From: Durusdinium trenchii
Taxonomy: Eukaryota > Sar > Dinophyceae > Suessiales > Symbiodiniaceae
Direction: 5' to 3'
Assembly: GCA_963970005.1 (NCBI GenBank)
Contig: CAXAMN010021696.1
Coordinates: forward strand, 276,168-340,167
DNA length: 64,000 nt
Both the position numbers and the translations under genes were made by a program. The notes under the pieces are model-generated. The model was not told the DNA's origin and searched no databases. It worked only from the letters and a program-made list of their open reading frames with translations. Of this stretch, positions 55,401-64,000 are shown one piece after another; position 1 is the stretch's first letter; every line of letters begins with the position of its first letter.

Positions 55401-57471
55401 ATAGTAGCTGAAAACACATAGATATATACCATCATGGACCTTCCAATCTTTCGAGGGGATGCACCCTCCTATCAGCAAAGCCATGCAAAAACATCATGCT
55501 GCTTACAACCGTGTGAGGAGATAGGATCATCCGTCGATCCTTGCTTGTGAACTGACGTTGCTTGGTCAGTGTTTCCAGAGGCCATTCCCTCACAAACATT
55601 GCAAAGCACTGTGAAGTGGGCTGAAACTTCTAAAGATTTTTGGAGTTCGAGAGAGTCTCCTCCGACAGGATGAGAATCTTGAATTCCGATGGATTCTTCA
55701 GCACCTTCAGTTCACCTTTACTCGCGAAAGCACCGCTTTATCAAATGCTCTGGTACTTCTCTGTTGCAAGTCAACCCTCCCCGTTTCCATTGGCCTCTCT
55801 CTATATGTACGTCCATATGGGTACCAAGTTCCGAGCGGCCCCATCCTCGTCTTCGCTACTTTCGGCGACCGAGCGACCGGAAGGCACCGCGGGAGTTGAA
55901 TGAGACCCACCGTTCGCGACTGCGAGTTGACGGTCAGAGCTAGGTGACGATGGGCATTCACGAAGATCCCCACCGTTTTGAGCTGTGTTGATGACCGGGA
56001 CCGGTTGATACGGGGAAAGAAGATCGGTCACCCTAGCTGGAACAGAAAGGTCACCCTCGTTGGTCGATACGGGTCATTCACCATCCAAGACACTCAGTCC
56101 GATCGATCGATCTGGGGCATACCATGCGAGCGAGCTAGGCAGCTCTAGCAGTGAAGCTGGACTGCACAGCCGGCCGCGAGCGAGCCCGCACAGCCCGCGT
56201 TGCTGGAGTTCCGGCCTGGCGTTGGAGATCCATCAATGTGAAGCTGGCCTTGGGACCGAACGAGACCGAACGTGGCCCCCCCCCCCGCCGGCCGGATTTC
56301 ATGGGTCGTGTTGAGCATCGCTGCAGGGGTCCCTTTTTCAGCTCCCTGGTGCATGGCAATTGACAACCATTTGGTAAGGAACCAAGAAAACAATCCCTGC
56401 AATCCTTGGAGAGAAGGGCAACCTCCTCACTCGAACGCTGCAAGTGCTCGAGTGCACGCCTGCCTCAAACGCCTCCCGACCGATTCTCTCGCTCGACGGG
56501 AAAAAACGCGACGCGTTAAATCTGCGCCCATCGAACGCCCTAGGGGACCGAGGTGTTTGAGCGTGCGAACGCTCCGTTCGTAGCGATGCCCTTTGTTCCG
56601 TTCGTAAGGCCAGGAGTGCCCCGTTCGTAGCGCCGTGGTCTTGAAGTCCGAAAGCCCCAAGCGAGGCATTCACATGTGAGGCATTGTCCAGGATTTCAGG
56701 TCCTTCACCACCGGAACGTTGACCGGGCAGGATCCGTCCTTGTGGATTCCGTGCGGTGTTGTTTTCACGCAACGAAGGATGATGGTCGCTCCTTCTCGAA
56801 TTGATCGAACTACACGTGCAATGCCTAATCTGTGTGCAACACGTAGTCGATTGAAAACGCAATACCTTGGATCTACTTTAGCCTCAGCTATTCCTGTCAC
56901 CTATTTTCTCTTTGAAGATGAGGGTTTCTCTTCTAGTGACAAACTTGGACCATGCTGCTCATGCTGCCTACAACGGTCTTCTACAAGGCTTGATCGAAAA
57001 CCGTGGCATTGCTGTCGTCCATTCCAAGCCGAGAATGGCTCTTCCTCTCAGTGTGGTTTGTGTAAAACCAGGTCTTTCCTGATTGTGAAAGGAGGATACA
57101 TGGTGAAATGGCTAGTTAGTATGGCTAGTTGGCCATCGCGATCGTAGGTTGGAGGCCATGAGATCTCTGGAGTTGCTCCATCTCTGGTCCTTGATGTGGA
57201 ATGGACAGCATCCTTTGGGTGAGACAGTCGGCGTGCGGCTTGAATTCTGCCATCACAGGTTATGACGTCTCATTGTTGCCTTGGCGAAGAGAAGCGTCCC
57301 ATGGTGTCTATCTAGATTTGGTTGATCTTTTGCACTGAATCAAAGTGGTTTTCATGATTGAGTCCAGCAGGTAAACTTAAGGACAAGGGAGGTATTAAAT
57401 GGTTTAAGGGAACAGCTGAGGATGGTCATGTCTGGCTGTCTTGCCTTGCTACGGAGTGCTTGGTTTTGACC
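49441..57471. other. Long stretch without a recognisable gene
   Basis: Modules at 49770-49865, 51230-51270, 52580-52630, 53780-53870, 54065-54125, 54255-54300, 54325-54375 and 56565-56635. Frames worth a search but unrecognised are plus 52000-52315 (AGHLAEELLPAYYDERQCSL) and minus 56900-56670 (DPRYCVFNRLRVAHRLGIAR, then SIREGATIILRCVKTTPHGI). Both have ordinary, protein-like composition and could be exons. The remainder shows nothing specific. Confidence 0.45.
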
Positions 57472-57495
57472 CACGCCCACAAATCTGTGGGCGTG
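57472..57495. other. Perfect 10-bp hairpin
   Basis: CACGCCCACA, loop AATC, TGTGGGCGTG. It lies just upstream of a module cluster (57535-57630). Confidence 0.75.
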
Positions 57496-57534
57496 CTTGA
57501 GAGAGGACACCCATTGAATTTGAATACTCGAACT

Positions 57535-57630
57535 CAGTCCTTGCTCCTAGTAGCGATGCCCTTTCTTACTAGTAGCCTCTTGTTCCTAGTAGTAATGCCG
57601 GGAGCTACTAGTAGCGTCCTTGCTCCTAGC
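57535..57630 (-). repeat. CTACTAG module cluster
   Basis: Reverse-oriented words CCTTGCTCCTAGTAGC, GATGCCCTTTCTTACTAG and CTTGTTCCTAGTAGTA. Confidence 0.85.
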
Positions 57631-58274
57631 CAGTTTGGACAAGACTGCATGTTCATTAAACGTCTATGCCTTTCTGTTGCCTAATGGTGGGGTGTACGGA
57701 AAATCCCTGGCACGTTGCGAGTCCATGGTTCAATCCAAGCCAGGAATCCATCAGCACTGGAGACCCGCAGGACACATGTCCCTTTCTGGAAATGACTGGG
57801 ATCACATCTTACTGGACAGTGTAGAAGAATAGCAAGTCGTTTGCAGCCTCTTTTCTCGTGACTTTTCGCAAGACTAAGTGCAAGCCAACACTTGCATTTG
57901 GTAAGGTCTCAAGCACAGCATGCCGCATGCCAAAGTAGCATGTCTGCATCAGAACGCAGCAGCAATGTGAGGCGTGATCCCAAGAATCTACATAATACAT
58001 ACATGTATAATATACACACAAGCAGTTCCAATGGGCAGCCTGGAGGGTAGGGGTGCCCATTCTCCACTCGCTTAGGGACTCAAGAGTACCCTTTGCGACT
58101 CTGGGCAGTTGCGTAATGAAAACGTCTCTGACATCCTATGATACAACAGAGTCAATAGAGCAGATGTCGTCCTAAGAAAGGCTTAGTAAGGAGGACAACA
58201 TCCGAATCCTCGAATCCTGGAAGGATGACGACTTCTGAATCACAACTCCCCAAATTGATGTGTAAACTATACAG
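57631..58274. other. Non-coding with an imperfect inverted repeat
   Basis: GATGTCGTCCT (58163-58173) pairs with AGGACAACATC (58192-58202), with one G-T wobble, around an inner CTAAG/CTTAG helix. The rest, including an AT-rich ACATACATGTAT palindrome near 58000, is not recognised. Confidence 0.55.
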
Positions 58275-59262
58275 TTGAAACACAGCAGGCCATCGCTAGT
58301 AGGTTCGAAGCCATCGCTTCTAGTTTGGAGGCCATCGCTTCTAGTCTGGAGGCCATCGCTAGCAGGTTGGAGGCCATCGTTTCTAGTTTGGAGGCCATCG
58401 CTTCTAGTCTGGAGGCCATCGCTAGTAGGTTGGAGGCCATCGCTTGCAGGGAGGCCATCGCTTGTAGGTTGGAGGCCATGGCTTGTAGGTTGGAGGCCAT
58501 CGCTTGTAGGTCAGAGGCCATCACTCTAGTTTGGAGGCCATCGCTTGTAGGTTGAAGGCCATCGCTGGTAGGAGGCCATTGCTTGTCGGTTGAAGGCCAT
58601 GGCTTTTAGGTTGAAGGCCAGCGCTTGTAGGTTGGAGAGGCCATCACTTGTAGGTTGGAGGCCATCACTTCTAGGTTGGAGGCCATCCCTTGTAGGTTGG
58701 AGACCATCGCTTCTACTTTGAGGACCATCGGTTGTAGGTTGGAGGCCATCGCTTGCAGGTTGGAGGCCATCGCTTCTCGTTTGGAGGCCATCGCTTGTGT
58801 AGGTTGGAGGTCATCGCTTGTAGGTTGGAGGCCATCGCTTGTAGGTTGGAGGCCATCGCTTGTGGGCTAGAGGCCATCACTTCTAGTTTGGAGGCCATTG
58901 CTGGCTAGTAGGTTGGAGGCCATCGCTTCTAGTTTGGAGGCCATCCCTTCTACTTTGAAGGCCATTGCTTCTACTTTGAAGACCATCGCTTGTAGGCCAT
59001 CGCTTGCAGGTTGGAGGCCATCGCTTCTCGTTTGGAGGCCATCGCTTGTGTAGGTTGGAGGTCATCCCTTCTAGTTTGGAGGCCATCGCTTGTAGGTTGG
59101 AGGCCATCGCTTGTACGTTGGAAGCCATCACCTCTAGGTTGGAGGCCATCGCTTGTAGTTTGGAGGCCATCGCTAGTAGGTTGGAGGCCATCGCTTGTAG
59201 GTTGGAGGCGTTGTAGGTTGGAGGCCATCGCTTGTAGGTTGGAGGCCATCGCTACTAAGAGA
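58275..59262 (+). repeat. 21-bp tandem array, about 45 units
   Basis: Plus-strand array of GGTTGGAGGCCATCGCTTGT, GTTTGGAGGCCATCGCTTCT and related units, with small deletions (GTAGGGAGGCC). It differs from the 16-kb array in its spacer (CTTGTA, CTTCTA or CTAGTA instead of CAATTA and CCTTTA). Long open frames on both strands arise from the 21-bp period. Confidence 0.93.
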
Positions 59263-62034
59263 AAGAACTTAACGTATAACAGTTTACCGCTCTCCGCCGA
59301 AATCTTCGTCGAGCGGCTGAGCTTCTCGATGAGAACCTGTTGTTCCCTCTCCACGCGCTCCAATGAGTTCAGCTGAAAGGTCAGCCTGGTTAACGTCGGA
59401 TGGACAGGTCTAGTCTAGGAGGTTGGTCTTCCGAATGTTTTAAAGAGAAAAGTCTCATTTCAAAGTGCTTTGAAGAAAAGAATGCAGGTAGCTTCTTGGA
59501 AGCTAACAGGAAAGCTACATGTCTGGAAAACAAGAGATTACATTTATACAACGCGGGTGTTTTTAGGTTGTTTTTTGGTCTGCTTGAGTGTCAATACCCT
59601 GCAAATGGTGTAGACATGGTTTGGGCATCTGTTGGTTTAAGTGAAACCACCTTCGCCCTTTAACCGGAAACAAACTCCGGTTTTGAAAGAACGTGAACAT
59701 GACAGTTTGTTCACTGTGACCTGACGTCTGTTGAGTAAGCCCAAGGAAGGGGGTACTACATCATGCCAGACATATGACATGGATCAAAAGGCGGACCGCA
59801 CATGTTTGTCATATGTAGCGTTCTTGTTACTAATAGTAATGGCCTCCAACCGACTAGCGATGGCCTCCACCTAGTAGCTTCTTGCTACTAGTAGCTTCTT
59901 GTTACTAGTAGAATTGCCAGAAGCTACTAGTAACTAGTAGCATCCTTGCTACTAGTAGCTTCAGCTCTGTGCAGGACGAACGTAGCGCATGGCCTTACTA
60001 CTAGGAACAAGAAGCTACTATAGTAACAAAAGGCATCGCTACAAACGGAGCAAGGACGCTACTATATAGTAACAAGGGCTTTACTACCAGCTTCGAACTT
60101 GATTTCCCATTGCTCAAAGGTTTTCCACTCAAAAGTTCCTTCCACCCACATGAACGGGCGCCACTCTCGGCACCCTTTCTTTGCGGCGCCTTTTCCCTCG
60201 TTTAGTGGCGCCACCTGGCGCCGCGCTGCGATTCACGCACGCACGCACTGCGCCTCTCAAGCTCCTGGGTCTTCTCTTGAATGGCTGCCTGCGTCTCGAC
60301 AGGTCTCGATTCGCACTGGTTCCGACGGAGAAAACCCGCTACTAGGAACAAGTGCATCGCTGCTAGTAGCTAGGGTATCACTAATGTGAGATGTTAACGG
60401 CCTGCCAGCACTGGGTTTTCCATGTACTTTTTCCATAACTACAGGCAATCACACTACCAAAGCGGATTCACTCCTTCACTCAGCTCCCGTGGGTGGTGCT
60501 ACCAATGGTCTTCATACTCATGGCGACACCGCAGCGGGCTGCTGCTCCGCCTGCATACTCAGCTGCTTTCGTCTTCGTGCCTCTGCTTCCATCTCGGCAC
60601 CTCGTGAAACGATCCGCAAGACTGGTGAAGACATGTAGAGGTTTTCTCAGCTTTCATCCCGCCCAAAGGAGAAGTGTTTGATGGACACACACAAACACAC
60701 TTGGGAGGTTTTTTGTAGCTCGGAGGCCATCGCTTCTAGTTTGGAGGCCATCGCTCTTAGGTTGGAGGCCATCGCTCTTAGGATGCTGAAGTTTTCTGAT
60801 CTTTTTGCATGGCTTTTCGCCTGTCCCATGGTCTCAAGTGGTACGCGGTACGCTTTCGTCGGCAAGTCGGATTTGACGTCTCGCCCAGTGCCCTGCCAGG
60901 GTTCAAACGAATGGCCGGAATCCCGTTCATTCCAACGATAACGGTGTTTGATAGGACATATGCCCCGAGAAGTCCTGAACTTTTGCCAAGTGTTGCAGCG
61001 AGCTGGGGGTATCTTCGTGCCTTGCTGATTGCCCGAGGTTGGAAGGGGACTAGAACCCTAAACACTCACAGGGTTCACCTGAGAATCGACTACCTGAGCA
61101 AGTCTGCAAAAGTTGTTTTCAGTTGTCCATTCCCTTCCCTTTCTGGGCTATACACGGACGCCCGCGGTTCTTTCTGCACCACGTCCGCGGTTCTGCCACG
61201 GCCACGCCGTTCACGGCGCGCGCGGTTCGTTCGGCGCGTGCCCTGTGGGCGCTGAAGTGGACCTCTTTGGGACCGCGGCCTCCAACCGAGCAGCGTCCTT
61301 GCTAGTAGCGATGCCAGGAGCCCCGATCGTAGCGAACATTGCTACTAGTAGCGATGCATTTGCTACTAGTAGTAAGGCACTTGTTTCTAATGGCTTCCTT
61401 GTTACTAGTAGGAAGGGACTTGTTACTAGTAGCGTGGCACCTGTTTCTACTAGCGTTTCCGTTTCTCCACGGCTTCACCCGGGAAGCGCTTGGACCGGCT
61501 CACAGCTTCTCCCGCTGCGTGTTGACCGAGCGCAGGCACCGGGTCAGTGGTGCAGCGATAAACTCCACGTAGAGACCCGAGAGAAGCCACAGCAGAAGCA
61601 AGAACGCCATGAAGGTCTCCTGAATTTTGAATGAACAGATTGTTTTTTGTTTTGATTGCTTTTTGTTTTTTGAAACCAGGTGGTGTTTGGATTTCCAAAC
61701 TGCCTTGAAGTTTATCCTTTGGGGACGCTCGAAATGACAAGGACACGAGTTTGTGGTTCCGGCTACGTCTGGTCCAACCTGTGTGGCCAATGAGATGATG
61801 GACTTCACCAAATTAAGCGAATGGCTCCAAGTTGGAACCCCCAAAACTCTGAAGCACTTGTAGCTCGGGTATCTCCCACCAGGTTTCGGTGGATGATGGT
61901 TTGGTTACAGGCCGACATCTCAAAAATAGCGATAGTCTTTTACCGACTGCCAATGGTGGTGAGACACACCCTGCTTGCAGGGCACTACGATGTTTTGCGG
62001 TCGCTATTAGAAACACAGAAGAAAGAAAAGGAAC
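59263..62034. other. Non-coding with module clusters
   Basis: Clusters are seen at 59815-60090, 60335-60375, 60715-60785 (21-bp units) and 61275-61460. Frames such as plus 59400-59663 (ISKCFEEKNAGSFLEANRKA) and minus 61065-60778 (GIPAIRLNPGRALGETSNP) are protein-like but not recognised. Confidence 0.5.
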
Positions 62035-62372
62035 GATTAAATTAGAATTAAACGACATCACAATTAGAATAAATTAGAATTGAACTAAGTAAATTAGATT
62101 AGAATTAATTCAATCTAGAATTAAATGACATTACACTTAGAATAAAGTTAAATTAGAATTAAACTAAATTAGACTTAAATCAAATTAAACTTAAACTGAT
62201 TTAGAATCAACTTGAATTAGAATTAAATTAAACTAGATTTAAATGAAATTACAATTAGGATAAATTAGAATTGAATTAAATTAGAACTAAATTAAATCAG
62301 AATTACATTAAACTAGAATTAAACTAAATTAGCTTTTAAATTAAATTAGAACTAAATTAAATTAGAAGAGTT
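62035..62372 (+). repeat. AT-rich degenerate tandem repeat (AAATTAGAATTAAA)
   Basis: About 330 bp built almost entirely from the words AAATTAGAATTAAA, AAACTAGAATTAAA and AATTACAATTAG in irregular order. It is by far the most AT-rich stretch in the window and directly precedes a 21-bp unit array. Confidence 0.9.
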
Positions 62373-62475
62373 TGCTATTAGGTTGGAGGCCACCACTAGG
62401 TTGGAGGCCATCGCTAGTAGGTTGGAGGCCATCGCTAGTAGGTTGGAGGCTATCGCTAGTAGGTTGGAGGCCATG
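62373..62475 (+). repeat. Five 21-bp units
   Basis: GGTTGGAGGCCATCGCTAGTA repeated five times, one unit shortened (GGTTGGAGGCCACCACTA). Confidence 0.92.
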
Positions 62476-64000
62476 AGCACAAACACGTGTCTCAGGCTGC
62501 TCAGGCCTGATGAGGGCCTTCACCCAAACCAAACGACAAACGAGGGTACATGATCTGTACCCTCACGCGAACGAGCTGATTCCTGGTCTTCAGATAAGAC
62601 TCTTCTAGTACCTCTGTTCTCTATATAACCAAGTACAGACTTTCAACGAACTCACCAGACGACGAACATTGGACCTTTACAACCAGACCGCATCGAAAAC
62701 GAAGTTGCCCCGCAGTCAAGACAGTAGCCAGGCAGCCACTCTTGATTCATCATCGCCCCCTCCATTGGGATTGCAAAACCTCTTCTTATGGAGGGTTTTT
62801 TAAAAGGTTGAAATATGATCAAGAGTGAAGTATGTTCGTTGGGGTCTACATTTAGCCACCGTGACTGTTCATCCCACCCTTCCGTGACCGGGAGCTCTTC
62901 CATTGTCTAACCCGTCTTCGGTCGGGCGGCGGGCGTGGGGAAGCGGCACAGGCGCCGAAAGAGAGCCTGCAAAGGCCACTGGAACAAATAGACCTCGAAG
63001 CTGTACTTCCCCAGCGATACAAGGGCTGGATGACGTAAGACATAGGCCAAACAGCTTCCTCACGCAAGCTTTTAGCCCCAACAAATGGTGCAAGCTTTTG
63101 GAGGAAGATAGACACAACAATCACCTACATAGAAACACCCTTGCTTCTACAGCACATGACTTCTACAGCCTATTTGGGCACTCTTTCCAAGGGATCCTCC
63201 CATCTTCCCAAAAAAACCTTCGTTCAGTTCACGCGTCCAGATGCACTGCCGAAGATGAAGAGGGCGATGGCCAAGGAACCTCCATGCGTCAGTAAGACGT
63301 TGCTGTCAGTCTGGCATTCCGCATGCGTGCTCGGAGATGGCAGCCTTGGCAGTCGAACGAACCACCAACCCCGGCAGTTTGGGGGATGCACGGATCCCCG
63401 GCATCGACCATGCAGCTGATGGTTTGGGGTCATGACGGTCTTGGCCAAGTTCGGAATTGCCTGGTGTTGAGCTGTTCTCCTTTTCATCTGGGTTTCTTGG
63501 ATCACCCAGAAACCATCTGGTGCTCGCAAATCTCACCCAACCACACTGGGACGACACTGGGGACATGGACTCAAAGCTGCTTGTAGAAAGGTCCGGGTCT
63601 GTTCGGTGAAAAACTGGAGCCCTGGGCCCAACCATGTAGCTTGAAGCTTCCATGAATTGAATGGGCCATTCATTCCAAGGTTATTTTCATCACCCAGCCC
63701 AGGCAGGTCAACCTGCCTTGACCAGCCCAGCCATCTGATCCTGCCCAGTCGCATCACCACTGCCGCTGCGAAGCCCAACAGCGCCGCATCACCCAGCATC
63801 GCTCGGCACCAGCCGCTGCACCCGCTGCAACTGGGAAGGGCGGCGCTGAGCTCTGAGGCTAAGACGCCCAGGGCAAAATCTGGGAGCTGCGCGGGAGGCC
63901 ACATGAAGGTTGTAGCAAACCTCAGGCTGCAAAAGCTCGCTACTAGGTTGGAGGCCATCGCTAATGGGTTGGATAACTTCGCTACTAGGTTGGAGGCCAT
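62476..64000. other. Non-coding end of the window
   Basis: No recognisable gene. Overlapping frames on both strands at 62900-63650 have ordinary composition but no known motif. Three 21-bp units close the window (63935-64000) and probably continue beyond it. Confidence 0.5.

Noticed and set aside
58267..59376. Repeat-peptide frames in the 58-59 kb array as coding
   Set aside because: Same reason: frames are broken wherever units lose one or two bases, with no sign of selection to keep the frame.

Overview
The window looks like nuclear DNA of a dinoflagellate, most likely a Suessiales or Symbiodiniaceae-type genome. This is inferred from very low gene density, a GC-AG intron, an unusual copia element, a Penelope-like element with an amino-terminal endonuclease, a gene of FNIP-type leucine-rich repeats broken into tiny exons, and extreme loading with short dispersed repeats. 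No prokaryotic operon, rRNA, tRNA or CRISPR array was seen.

Layout. Positions 1 to about 15 kb are almost entirely non-coding and peppered with short modules: a 21-bp unit containing GGAGGCCAT, and a second set of words joined by CTACTAG or CTACGAACG linkers. From 15.2 to 46.1 kb the minus strand carries at least 13 short segments encoding FNIP/LRR repeats (LxFGxxFNQxL). They share one strand and mostly lie 0.5-1 kb apart, as expected for exons of one decayed or highly intronic gene. That gene is interrupted by a 20.1-kb copia LTR retrotransposon (17186-37289, minus strand). The copia element has two 321-bp LTRs differing at four sites, a 5-bp target duplication CCTTT, a primer-binding site, a polypurine tract, a decayed gag/protease half and an intact 1112-codon reverse transcriptase/RNase H ORF with a long extra C-terminal region. 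It sits inside a 21-bp repeat array that continues on both sides.

Nested inside the copia element, in place of most of its integrase, are a fragment of a ubiquitin-specific protease gene (32.7-33.7 kb, minus) and a 9.9-kb Penelope-like element (PLE, 22164-32082, plus). The PLE has 406-bp direct terminal repeats (four differences). Between them lie six or seven proline-rich reading frames, one with a Myb/SANT-like domain and two with a shared repeated domain, followed by a GIY-YIG endonuclease fused upstream of a PLE-type reverse transcriptase. Its terminal repeat encodes an H-type RNA pseudoknot. A diverged copy at 32.1 kb keeps the same topology with different stem sequences, that is, covariation. 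This element, its accessory ORFs and its pseudoknot are the best candidates for a poorly described system.

From 46 to 64 kb there is again no recognisable gene: a MITE-like element (47951-48062), hairpins, a 1-kb 21-bp repeat array (58.3-59.3 kb), an AT-rich tandem tract (62.0-62.4 kb) and many module clusters. All gene calls rest on reading motifs by eye; no database search was possible.
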